In this document: positions 1-5,359 of the stretch, in pieces
Layout: each line of letters opens with the position of its first letter
How positions within the stretch are numbered: the stretch's first letter is position 1
Assembly (NCBI GenBank): GCA_937879855.1
Contig: CALFMO010000037.1
Coordinates: forward strand, 1-6,595
Source: an uncultured Acidobacteriaceae bacterium
Lineage (GTDB): Bacteria > Acidobacteriota > Terriglobia > Terriglobales > Acidobacteriaceae
Direction of reading: 5' to 3'
Length of the DNA stretch: 6,595 nt
Translations under genes and position numbers: made by a program
The notes under the pieces: model-generated
Database searches by the model: none
Seen by the model: only the letters and a program-made list of their open reading frames with translations
Told to the model about the DNA's origin: nothing

Positions 1-51
1 AGCGCTTGCTTCGCATGTAAGAGGTCAGGGGTTCGAATCCCCTCATCTCCA
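1..51 (+). tRNA. tRNA-Ala (anticodon CGC), 3' portion; integration target
   Basis: The window opens inside a tRNA. Anticodon stem CTTGC (5-9) pairs with GTAAG (17-21), including one G-U pair. The 7-nt loop (10-16) holds anticodon CGC at 12-14, which reads the alanine codon GCG. A 5-nt variable loop (22-26) follows, then T-stem AGGGG/CCCCT around loop TTCGAAT, acceptor strand CATCTCC (44-50) and discriminator A51. The following bases are CAC, so no CCA is encoded and it must be added after transcription. The 5' half lies before the window. Positions 10-51 form most of the left att copy. Because the integrated copy restores the tRNA 3' end, the gene should remain functional. Confidence 0.9.
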
Positions 52-54
52 CAC
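10..54 (+). repeat. left attachment site (45-bp att repeat inside tRNA-Ala)
   Basis: These 45 bp, from the anticodon loop through the acceptor end and CAC, recur in the same orientation at 6541-6585. The only mismatch is A37 against G6568, at tRNA position 59 in the variable part of the T-loop, where either purine is tolerated. Direct repeats of a tRNA 3' end flanking an integrase gene are the usual product of site-specific integration by a tyrosine recombinase. The integrase stop codon lies only 4 bases beyond this repeat. Confidence 0.9.
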
Positions 55-58
55 TGTA

Positions 59-1267
59 CTAACCCGCATCCGTTAACGCTTTGCGGGTTTTTTCACGGCT
101 CTCTAGCATGTCCGATATTTGCGGTTGACGGTCTATCTGACGACCTAAGTTTCGTTCGTCCGTTTCATAGGCAGCATCGAGAGCAGCTACCGCCTCGTCC
201 TGCATAGCTGTCGTGGCATGAGTATAGACCTCAAGCGTCATCTTGCTGGTACTGTGACCCAGGCGATCCATGATCGAGCGCACGGGCACACCCAATGCAG
301 CAAGCATGGTGGCATGCGTGTGGCGCAGACCATGGAACGATAGCCCAGGCACCTTGGCAGCCTTGACTACGCCACTGAAGTCGGTCCGTAGGAATCCATC
401 CTTGCGCAATGCCTCGCCGTCCGGGCCAGGGAAGACCCAGGCTGATAAGCCACGCTCGGATCCCATCTGCTGCTTTTGATGGTTGTGCAGCAGCGTAATG
501 TTGCTCTTGAGTAGTTTGACTGTACGGATACTTGAGTCAGTCTTGGGCCTCGTCGCAATCAATTTCCCGTCCTCGTTTTCCGTAAGCGTAGCACTGATGT
601 GGATGAGGCCCTTGCTGAGGTCAACACAGTCCCACGCGAGCGCCCTCAATTCGCCGCTGCGGCATCCTGTGTCGAGAGCCGTGAGGTACAAAGCCTCGTA
701 TCGACTGCCCTTTGTAGCATCCCGAAATCGCCGAACCTCGTCCTCGGTCCGAAGAATGGTCCGGTCCTTCTTGGTGGCTGTCGGTCTGTCTACGAGTGCC
801 ACGACATTCCGAGCTACTTTGTCACGCTTGAACGCAACCTGCAACGCTCGGTGCAGGACCTTGTAGACTTCCTGCAATGTTCTGTCGCGCACACCATCCT
901 TCTTCAAGGCATCGAACATGTCGTAGACCTGTGCTTTTGAGAGGCGTCCAAGTTTGAGGGTTTCGATATGCGGCTTAATGTGATTCTCGGCCGTTAGCTT
1001 ATAGAGATTGTACGTTGACGTTCGCCTCGTTTCTTTGACTATTTCAAGCCAACGGTCCAGCCACTCGCCTATAGTCAAACCCTCAGAATCTCGGGCTCGA
1101 GGCTCGCGTTGCTCAGCGAATAGTTTGTTCTGGACGTCGTGCTTGCTCTTGCCGTAGACGTAGATCGGGTCTTGCTCTACTCTGCATAGGCGAGCTTCCC
1201 ATCGACCGTCTTTGCGCTTGTATATAGAACCCGTACCTTTATCTCGTCGTTTCTGTCCTTCTTTCAT
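59..1267 (-). CDS. int: tyrosine-type site-specific integrase
   Basis: Tyrosine recombinase of 402 residues that would integrate and, with the excisionase, excise the element at tRNA-Ala. Residues about 11-45 (GTGSIYKRKDGRWEARL) look like the small beta-rich N-terminal domain that binds arm-type sites. Residues about 65-160 form the SAM-like core-binding domain. The catalytic domain shows R203 (TGCRSGEL), K242, H312 and R315 (HGLRH), H338 (LGHS) and nucleophile Y348 (VYTH), so the full set is present. ATG at 1267 is preceded by AGGAG (1274-1278) with a 6-nt spacer and overlaps the excisionase stop as TGATG, which indicates coupled translation. The C-terminal tail after the nucleophile (residues about 374-381) is encoded by the left arm-type repeat. 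The length is normal for the family and no lesion is visible. Confidence 0.95.
   Translation of the reverse strand: MKEGQKRRDKGTGSIYKRKDGRWEARLCRVEQDPIYVYGKSKHDVQNKLFAEQREPRARDSEGLTIGEWLDRWLEIVKETRRTSTYNLYKLTAENHIKPHIETLKLGRLSKAQVYDMFDALKKDGVRDRTLQEVYKVLHRALQVAFKRDKVARNVVALVDRPTATKKDRTILRTEDEVRRFRDATKGSRYEALYLTALDTGCRSGELRALAWDCVDLSKGLIHISATLTENEDGKLIATRPKTDSSIRTVKLLKSNITLLHNHQKQQMGSERGLSAWVFPGPDGEALRKDGFLRTDFSGVVKAAKVPGLSFHGLRHTHATMLAALGVPVRSIMDRLGHSTSKMTLEVYTHATTAMQDEAVAALDAAYETDERNLGRQIDRQPQISDMLESREKTRKALTDAG
61..93 (+). terminator. intrinsic terminator downstream of tRNA-Ala, inside the 3' end of int
   Basis: Read on the plus strand, AACCCGCA (61-68) and TGCGGGTT (82-89) form a perfect 8-bp stem around a 13-nt loop. 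A T-run at 88-93 follows the stem directly. On the minus strand the T-run becomes an upstream A-run, so the signal acts on rightward transcription leaving the tRNA. It overlaps the last codons of the leftward integrase gene. It would therefore end the tRNA transcript and limit antisense transcription of int. Confidence 0.8.
125..147 (+). repeat. putative integrase arm-type site, left copy
   Basis: A 23-bp sequence identical to 6390-6412 and in the same orientation. Inside it are two tandem 10-bp units, TGACGGTCTA (126-135) and TGACGACCTA (138-147), which share 8 of 10 bases and start 12 bp apart. Tandem short direct repeats flanking the core at both ends fit arm-type binding sites for the integrase N-terminal domain. 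This copy lies 71 bp inside the left att and encodes part of the integrase C-terminal tail. The assignment is by position and pattern only. Confidence 0.7.
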
Positions 1268-1521
1268 CAGTGTCTCCTAGCGGGGATGCGTGGCTTCGCG
1301 CCTCTGCGTTCGCGGTCAATGAGGTCCTGAATCGCCGCTAGTTCGATTCGGGTTGATCGGCCGATTTTTACAAAAGCCAGTTCGCGCCGACGCATAAGAT
1401 CATAGATCTTGGTGATACCGATTCCTAGTAGTTCCGCCACATCCTTTACCGCCAGAAGCTCGCCACTACGCGCCCTGTCAAGGACGTAGAGTTGCGCCTG
1501 GTCGGCATCTCGAGTTAACAT
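1267..1521 (-). CDS. xis: excisionase-like MerR/HTH_17 DNA-binding protein
   Basis: Basic protein of 84 residues with a single MerR-like winged helix-turn-helix. LLAVKDVAELLGIGITKIYDL (about 22-42) is the helix-turn-helix, and VKIGRSTRIE (51-60) is the wing typical of excisionase-family (HTH_17) proteins. A basic tail rich in Arg follows. It would act as recombination directionality factor, bending DNA near the att sites, and may also regulate the operon. I chose ATG at 1521 because GGAG (1528-1531) lies 6 nt upstream. The frame is open further to a GTG at 1602, but that would lengthen the overlap with the upstream gene and has a weak ribosome site. The stop overlaps the int start by one base, and the start overlaps the end of the upstream regulator gene by 7 bases. 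Confidence 0.85.
   Translation of the reverse strand: MLTRDADQAQLYVLDRARSGELLAVKDVAELLGIGITKIYDLMRRRELAFVKIGRSTRIELAAIQDLIDRERRGAKPRIPARRH
1274..1278 (-). promoter_or_regulatory. ribosome binding site of int
   Basis: AGGAG on the minus strand, 6 nt before the integrase ATG and within the last codons of xis. It supports the 1267 start and coupled xis-int translation. Confidence 0.75.
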
Positions 1522-2117
1522 GGGTCGCTCCGATTGCCGGTCCTCAGCCAAGTATAATAATTGCTGCAAGATCTTAGCAGATGCGCCGATTCCTCTTGGC
1601 ACTTCAACCTATTGGCACTCTTGGCTCGATGCATTTGCTGGCGTCTTCGGTTCAGCTCGCGACGATGGGCCTTCAGGTGGGTGTCGCAGAATCGCACCTT
1701 ATCGGCATTTCGAGCTAACACTCGTCGTTTCGATCGACAACCTTCAGCCGTACACCTGACCATCACATAATCTGCAATAAGTAATTCTCGGTCGATCGTT
1801 GAGATCTCGTAGCCCGAGGTTTTCGAACAAAAGATGGTGCGCAGTGAGCCAAGGATCGCTGCCAAGATGCCGCGACGTTGCGTATAATACGCGGAACTGA
1901 AATAGCGGCCATTAACTGGGTCTTGTTGCACGAAGCCCCGTGCATGCAATTTCTGAAGTAGATGATGCACCCTGGATTTGGGAATCCCGGTATCAAGGCT
2001 TATTTTGCGAATGCTGACACGCTCGCCATGCGAATCGAGATACTGCCGTATAAGCAAGGCTCTATCGACGGACTTGACTCTTCTTGTAGTCAATTGGGAT
2101 GTTGCGCTCTCTTTCAA
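1515..2117 (-). CDS. winged-helix DNA-binding protein with C-terminal Cys/His cluster
   Basis: Protein of 200 residues that I do not recognise as a named family. Residues about 17-72 form a winged helix: a helix (VDRALLIRQYLDSHG), a helix-turn-helix (VSIRKISLDTGIPKSRVHHLLQKLHARG) and a short wing (FVQQDPVNGRYF), as in IclR- or MarR-type regulators. The middle is nondescript. From 122 onward, C122-x4-C127, C144-x2-H147 could bind one metal ion, followed by an Arg/Lys-rich helix (148-170) suited to nucleic acid. It probably controls the recombination module. The first available start is TTG at 2117, which overlaps the stop of a possible upstream gene as TTGA and has no Shine-Dalgarno sequence, so expression may depend on coupling or the start may be wrong. 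Its 3' end overlaps the xis start by 7 bases. Confidence 0.7.
   Translation of the reverse strand: MKESATSQLTTRRVKSVDRALLIRQYLDSHGERVSIRKISLDTGIPKSRVHHLLQKLHARGFVQQDPVNGRYFSSAYYTQRRGILAAILGSLRTIFCSKTSGYEISTIDRELLIADYVMVRCTAEGCRSKRRVLARNADKVRFCDTHLKAHRRELNRRRQQMHRAKSANRLKCQEESAHLLRSCSNYYTWLRTGNRSDPC
1528..1531 (-). promoter_or_regulatory. ribosome binding site that sets the xis start at 1521
   Basis: GGAG on the minus strand, 6 nt before ATG 1521 and within the upstream regulator gene. It favours the 84-residue excisionase over the longer GTG-initiated version from 1602. Confidence 0.55.
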
Positions 2118-2371
2118 ACTATTTGTTTCTGAGTGGATTCAGTGACGACGGAACAAGGTCGGTTGTGTAATTGTGCCTCGTTGGGGACTAAGGTTGTCCA
2201 TTCGTCCCCGTGTCCGATAATAGGCCCGGTGGGTGGTGAGCCATGATCTCCGTTGTCGCCGTTGGACCCATCTATGATCTGTATAGGGTTGAACTGCAGG
2301 CTAGTATCCCTCGAAAAGGCAGAGTTACGAAATTTAATCAAAAAAATCGCATATGAGAGTACCGCCGCCAC
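2114..2371 (-). CDS. possible 85-residue hypothetical protein, first gene of the int operon
   Basis: Weak candidate. It starts with GTG at 2371 without a clear ribosome site. A hydrophobic stretch near the N-terminus (about residues 2-13) is followed by a Gly/Asn/Asp/Pro-rich segment (IDGSNGDNGDHGSPPTGP) and a polar tail. No domain is recognised. In its favour, the stop overlaps the TTG of the downstream regulator as TTGA, matching the overlapping style of the rest of the operon, and no better frame covers this stretch. Against it, the composition is low-complexity and the start is poor. It may simply be leader DNA. Confidence 0.3.
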   Translation of the reverse strand: MAAVLSYAIFLIKFRNSAFSRDTSLQFNPIQIIDGSNGDNGDHGSPPTGPIIGHGDEWTTLVPNEAQLHNRPCSVVTESTQKQIV

Positions 2372-2418
2372 GGGGTAAAACGGAAATTGTTCGATGTATT
2401 GGGGGGTTGGTTTACGGC

Positions 2419-2424
2419 ATTAGA
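2419..2424 (-). promoter_or_regulatory. possible -10 element of the leftward int operon
   Basis: On the minus strand this reads TCTAAT, 5 of 6 matches to TATAAT. It lies 11 bp downstream of the palindrome at 2436-2458, which would fall across the -35 region. No good -35 hexamer is present, so it would need an activator or is not real. Confidence 0.25.
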
Positions 2425-2435
2425 TCCAGATAACT

Positions 2436-2458
2436 GTTACTTTACGTTGCAAAGTAAC
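2436..2458. promoter_or_regulatory. 8-bp-arm palindrome, candidate operator of the int module
   Basis: GTTACTTT (2436-2443) and AAAGTAAC (2451-2458) are perfect inverted arms around 7 bases (ACGTTGC). No T-run follows on either strand, so a terminator is unlikely. Its place upstream of the leftward operon suggests an operator for the winged-helix regulator or the excisionase. This is inference from position. Confidence 0.45.
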
Positions 2459-2804
2459 CCGGCCACACCCCACTGACTTTCACAGGGGGGTCTTGCTTGA
2501 AGCAGTGGCCTCAGCGAAGACTTTCGCTATATTCTTTGGTAGATGAATATGGACGATAAGCACCGACTCCTCCGCTCCTGTTAGACCGGTCGGCGGCCAC
2601 GAGCCCCACCCCTTCGATGAGAAATCTGCCGCAAATGAGTCAGCGGCGGGATAGCGGCTCGAAAGCCGGGGATAGTTGCCCAAACGTCTTGGCAGCGCAG
2701 CACTGCCGCCGACGGTTCATAATAGACTCTGTATGAATCTACCGATCCCTCCGAAAGATGAGAAACAACAACCGCTCCACCCAAGAACGGGGGAGGGGGA
2801 GGGG

Positions 2805-2873
2805 ATGGATATTAGAGTCCCCCATATAGAAGATAGTGTCAAGGTGCGGAGCGACCAGTGGGTTATTGGATAA
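2805..2873 (+). other. 22-codon small ORF or gene-start relic after a G/A-rich leader
   Basis: An ATG follows directly after a purine block (GGGGGAGGGGGAGGGG, 2789-2804) that could act as a close ribosome site. The peptide MDIRVPHIEDSVKVRSDQWV plus IG then meets TAA. The same frame continues rightward and, with only one more stop (3060-3062), leads into the Dam-like fragment. It may be the start of a decayed gene, an independent small peptide, or chance. Confidence 0.2.
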
Positions 2874-3062
2874 AGCCTTAGTCGCTGGACGAGCAGTGAG
2901 AGCTCCGTTACTAGGTTCGTTAGAAATTCACTGGCGGTATTTGCGATGCGGCCCTACGCCACAAGCCGAGGGGGAGCCCCATTTTCTGAGGCTGATCAAA
3001 TGCTTTGTAGGAATTGCCGGCCTTGCGATCCTCGCGCCATACAACACGTGCCCCGCGCCTGA

Positions 3063-3251
3063 AGGCTCCCAGATTCAAAACCATCCGAGCTCAATGCCTG
3101 TAGCCCAAAAAACAAAGCCGCCAAATTTGTCAACGTCGAACATTACTATGAGATTCGTGCAACCGACCCAAAGACTCTAACTGATGTTGAAGCTGCGGCT
3201 CGCTTTCTATATCTGAACCGTACTTGTTATAAGCATATCGTTTTCGATTAA
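3063..3251 (+). pseudogene. fragment of a Dam-type N6-adenine DNA methyltransferase (D12 class)
   Basis: In this frame, 3138-3230 encodes EHYYEIRATDPKTLTDVEAA followed by ARFLYLNRTCY. This matches the conserved central block of D12-class (Dam-like) adenine methyltransferases, where a tyrosine-rich 'YY-x-hR' segment leads into 'AARF-(I/L)-YLN-(R/K)-T-C-(Y/F)' and normally continues as NGL-(Y/W/F)-RVN. Here homology stops exactly after TCY: the next codons give KHIVFD and then TAA at 3249-3251. A stop at 3060-3062 bounds it on the left. The N-terminal AdoMet-binding segment and the DPPY catalytic motif are both absent, so it cannot be active. It is a leftover of a methyltransferase gene once carried by the element or its ancestor. 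Confidence 0.7.
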
Positions 3252-3346
3252 CTCGGCTGTTTTTTTGTCGTTCGGGTCATCGGAACGCCAGAAATAGTCG
3301 GCTGTGATCTATTCGAAATTTCTTGATAATAACTTTCTAAATTTAA
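3252..3346. other. junction DNA between the Dam and DUF262 remnants
   Basis: About 95 bp, AT-rich, with a 7-T run at 3260-3266 and stops in all plus frames. I see no coding signal and no convincing promoter. It lies where a methyltransferase gene lost its 3' part and a DUF262 gene lost its 5' part, so it likely marks a deletion or rearrangement. Confidence 0.4.
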
Positions 3347-3553
3347 AGACACGAATTTTTTGAACAGTCGCACATAAAGATTTCCGAGGCCGCTGACTTC
3401 GCGGCACAGTTTGTTAGCGATCTAGTAAAGACGCTCGGCGAACCAGAAAGAGGGAAACGTCTCCACAAGTGGCGCTCTTACCTAAACGATAGCGTTCGAG
3501 TTATTTGGGTCGAGGTCTCCGACGAAAGCACCGCCTACTTCATTTTCGAAACA
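3347..3553 (+). pseudogene. in-frame 5' remnant of the DUF262 gene, without a start codon
   Basis: The frame of the downstream gene stays open back to a TAA at 3344-3346. These 69 codons contain no ATG, GTG or TTG. The last part, SVRVIWVEVSDESTAYFIFE (3491-3550), runs straight into TMNDRGLKLSAADLLKN and matches the usual DUF262 block, in which a 'V-x-V-x-V-x(5)-AF-x-IFE' strand precedes 'T-(L/M)-NDRG'. It is thus genuine family sequence that is now untranslated, or reachable only from an unseen start or a frameshift. Confidence 0.65.
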
Positions 3554-4591
3554 ATGAATGACAGGGGCCTTAAACTCTCAGCAGCTGATCTTTTGAAGAA
3601 TCATTTGCTTTCTCAAGCTCAGGATCGATTGAACGAAGCATACCAAAAATGGAATGCCATGACGGCCGTTATCGAAACTCTTGGCGAGTCGGAGGGGGCG
3701 GTCGTCGATTTTATACGTTATCTTTGGATTGCAGATAATGGTCATGTTAGAGAAAAAAATCTTTATGACGAGATAAAGAAGCGAATTAAGAACAAGACAA
3801 CAGCAATCAGTTTGAGTGTCGAGCTAGAGTCAAGATCCGCCGATTACGCCGCGCTGCTCACATCGTCTCATGAGAAATGGGCAAAGTACGACGAAAGCGT
3901 TAGGCGCGACATAGATACCTTGGCGTTTCTCGGCATCAAACAAATACGTCCTCTGCTGCTCTCGGCGATACGAAAATTCAATCAGAAAGAACTTGTTAAG
4001 TTGATTCGCGCTTGCATCAATTGGTCAGTCAGATGGAACCTTGCCGGCGGGACTCCTGGTGTAATTGAGCGTCCACTCGGACAAAGTGCCATGAAGGTAG
4101 CAAGAGGTGAGATAGCAGATGTTACTAGCCTAGTCGCCGACTTGGAAAAGATTATTCCAGATGACAAACGGCTCCACTCGGCAGTATCAGAGACGAACGT
4201 TAAGCAGGCTCGTCTGGCACGTTTTTACCTTCGCACCCTGCAACGATTTGCCGATGGCGAGGCTTCACTCTACGTTCCAAAGGACGACGCCACCGTAACA
4301 TTGGAGCACATTCTCCCTGACGACACAACAAAGAATTGGGCGCACATACCAACGGAAATAGCAAAGACGCTGCACAATCGTCTGGGTAACCTCGCGTTGC
4401 TTGAAGGGACGATTAACTCCGAACTCGGCGACGCATCCTTTGATTTAAAGAAACCTACCTTTGCGGCATCCCCCTTCTCGCTAACTAGGGAATGCGCGGA
4501 CGCTGAAATCTGGGATGCTGAAGCTATAGCGAAGCGCCAAAGACACCTGGCAGATCTTGCAGTGGAGGCGTGGCCAAACTTACCCAAATGA
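3554..4591 (+). CDS. 5'-truncated GmrSD-type protein (DUF262 C-terminal part plus DUF1524 nuclease)
   Basis: First usable ATG of a GmrSD/SspE-like defence gene, giving 345 residues where intact members usually have about 550-700. NDRGLKLSAADLLKNHLL (2-19) is the signature at the end of the DUF262 NTP-sensing region. A helical linker (about 25-240) follows. The C-terminal DUF1524 His-Me-like nuclease domain (about 240-340) shows EHILP (251-255), NW (261-262), RLGNLALL (276-283), N288 and F296-D-L-K-K300. The N-terminal DUF262 core, including the expected DGQQR motif, is missing from the DNA upstream. Intact relatives cleave modified phage DNA using nucleotide hydrolysis for control. Without that domain this copy is probably inactive, or at most an unregulated nuclease fragment. 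The ATG has no clear ribosome site and lies inside a conserved motif, so it is not the original start. Confidence 0.8.
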   Translation: MNDRGLKLSAADLLKNHLLSQAQDRLNEAYQKWNAMTAVIETLGESEGAVVDFIRYLWIADNGHVREKNLYDEIKKRIKNKTTAISLSVELESRSADYAALLTSSHEKWAKYDESVRRDIDTLAFLGIKQIRPLLLSAIRKFNQKELVKLIRACINWSVRWNLAGGTPGVIERPLGQSAMKVARGEIADVTSLVADLEKIIPDDKRLHSAVSETNVKQARLARFYLRTLQRFADGEASLYVPKDDATVTLEHILPDDTTKNWAHIPTEIAKTLHNRLGNLALLEGTINSELGDASFDLKKPTFAASPFSLTRECADAEIWDAEAIAKRQRHLADLAVEAWPNLPK

Positions 4592-4653
4592 GATGATTTG
4601 CATGAGAAAGTCTGTGGCGAAGCTGCGGAGGGCTCTCCAACTCTAGGCGAATG

Positions 4654-4680
4654 CGGGACACGGTATTTATATGTGTCCCG
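4654..4680 (+). terminator. perfect 8-bp hairpin between the DUF1524 gene and the AbiE promoter
   Basis: CGGGACAC (4654-4661) and GTGTCCCG (4673-4680) are perfect inverted arms around 11 AT-rich bases, followed by TTT only. It lies 62 bp past the DUF1524 stop and directly abuts the -35 region of the next operon. It could terminate upstream transcription weakly or act as an outer operator. AbiEi antitoxins are known to bind inverted repeats in their own promoter. The short T-run makes pure terminator function uncertain. Confidence 0.5.
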
Positions 4681-4719
4681 TTTGCCAATTTATTACCATT
4701 CTGGTATAATTTTGCCAAT
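4681..4719 (+). promoter_or_regulatory. AbiE operon promoter (leaderless) with overlapping operator-like repeats
   Basis: TTGCCA (4682-4687, 5 of 6 to the -35 consensus), a 17-bp spacer and TATAAT (4705-4710, perfect -10) predict a transcript start at about 4717-4718, where the ATG at 4718 lies. The mRNA would be leaderless, which is common in actinobacteria. Overlaid on this, TACCA-TTC-TGGTA (4694-4706) is an inverted repeat centred at 4700 that extends imperfectly as TTAT(T)ACCA/TGGTATAA. TTTGCCAAT occurs as a direct repeat at 4681-4689 and 4711-4719, also symmetric about 4700 and 30 bp apart. A repressor bound here would cover -35, -10 and the start, which fits autoregulation by the antitoxin. 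Confidence 0.75.
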
Positions 4720-5359
4720 GCGAATGCAAATAACTTCTAGACAACGCCTAGATAGTCTGGCGGACCTCGCAGAGAATCAAGCCGGCTTCTTCTCTGCTAG
4801 TCAAGCAACAAAGCGAGGCGTCTCCCATACGCATCTAGCCAAATTGGCCGCCGCCGGACACCTGGTGCGAGAACATTGGGGCGTCTACCGTTTTGCAAGA
4901 TGGCCAGCCTCCGAGCACTCTGATCTGTGGCGGACGCTCTTGTGGGCGCAGGCGAAGCGAGGCCCAGTCCAGGCGGCGTTTTCTCATCGTACAGCCCTGC
5001 AACTGCACGATATTTCCGATGTAAACCCTGACAAAATCGACCTCATGCTACCTCTTAGTATGCGTCGACTAAGGCGACCATCACCTCCTGCGGTTCGGCT
5101 GCATTTTGCGCCTCTATACGATCCCGAGATCGAATATGCGGATGGGCTACCAGTTACAGCACTATACAGAACGCTAACCGATTTAATCCTAGAGGGGACC
5201 ACCCGTGATGCAGTGGCGGTAGCGATCGAGAACGCCTCCAAACGTAAGCTAATTGGAGCAAAAGAATTGGAGAAACTTCGGTCTCTGTATTCGCTCGATA
5301 GAGCCACACTAGACTATCTTATATCGACGCGCGAAACAACCGAGACAAGTGACCGTTGA
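4718..5359 (+). CDS. abiEi: AbiEi-family antitoxin and transcriptional autorepressor
   Basis: Protein of 213 residues, the antitoxin of a type IV toxin-antitoxin (abortive infection) pair. An N-terminal winged helix spans about residues 8-60: FFSASQATKRGVSHTHLAKLAAAGHL is the helix-turn-helix, and VREHWGVYRF is the wing seen in AbiEi_4-type domains. The C-terminal antitoxin domain includes AFSHRTALQLHDISDVNPDK (87-106), then IDLMLP, a beta-rich stretch and GLPVTALYRTLTDLI (143-157). In AbiE systems this protein neutralises the nucleotidyltransferase without stable binding and represses its own promoter. I chose ATG 4718 because it fits the promoter. The frame is open to a TTG at 4598, but that would place the extra codons upstream of the transcript start. 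Another ATG is at 4724. The stop overlaps the toxin start as TTGA. Confidence 0.9.
   Translation: MRMQITSRQRLDSLADLAENQAGFFSASQATKRGVSHTHLAKLAAAGHLVREHWGVYRFARWPASEHSDLWRTLLWAQAKRGPVQAAFSHRTALQLHDISDVNPDKIDLMLPLSMRRLRRPSPPAVRLHFAPLYDPEIEYADGLPVTALYRTLTDLILEGTTRDAVAVAIENASKRKLIGAKELEKLRSLYSLDRATLDYLISTRETTETSDR

Larger units (their letters stand above)
2372..2804. other. divergent spacer without a convincing gene
   Basis: About 430 bp between the leftward recombination module and the rightward remnants. Short open frames exist on both strands, but none has a good start, ribosome site or recognisable fold. The clear content is the palindrome at 2436-2458, a possible leftward -10 at 2419-2424, several G-runs on the plus strand (2401-2406, 2485-2490, 2789-2804) and two short imperfectly placed inverted repeats (2529-2550, 2716-2737). 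It probably holds the promoter and operator of the int operon plus decayed cargo. Confidence 0.5.

Noticed and set aside
483..940. Plus-strand frames antisense to int
   Set aside because: They are shadows of a clear integrase reading frame with full catalytic motifs.
1522..1602. Longer excisionase from GTG 1602
   Set aside because: It overlaps the upstream regulator gene extensively and has a poor ribosome site, while ATG 1521 has GGAG at a 6-nt spacing.
2529..2550. Inverted repeat ATATTC/GAATAT
   Set aside because: Only 6-bp AT-rich arms with a 10-bp spacer and no linked promoter, so expected by chance. The similar pair TTCATA/TATGAA at 2716-2737 was rejected for the same reason.
2480..2784. 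Two minus-strand frames of 67 codons
   Set aside because: They overlap each other, lack good starts and show no domain. They are probably chance frames in decayed DNA.
2836..3180. 114-codon plus-strand frame
   Set aside because: It overlaps the Dam-like block in a different frame, shows no recognisable domain and lacks a good ribosome site.
3237..3266. ATCG-TTTT-CGAT mini hairpin and 7-T run as a terminator
   Set aside because: The stem is only 4 bp and 11 bases separate it from the T-run, so it is too weak to call.
3323..3346. TTGATA as a -35 for the truncated DUF262 gene
   Set aside because: No -10 hexamer lies at a suitable distance, and the first ATG is more than 200 bp downstream without a ribosome site.
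4598..4717. N-terminal extension of the antitoxin from TTG 4598
   Set aside because: It would translate through the hairpin and the promoter itself. The promoter places the transcript start at about 4717, and homology begins after the 4718 ATG.
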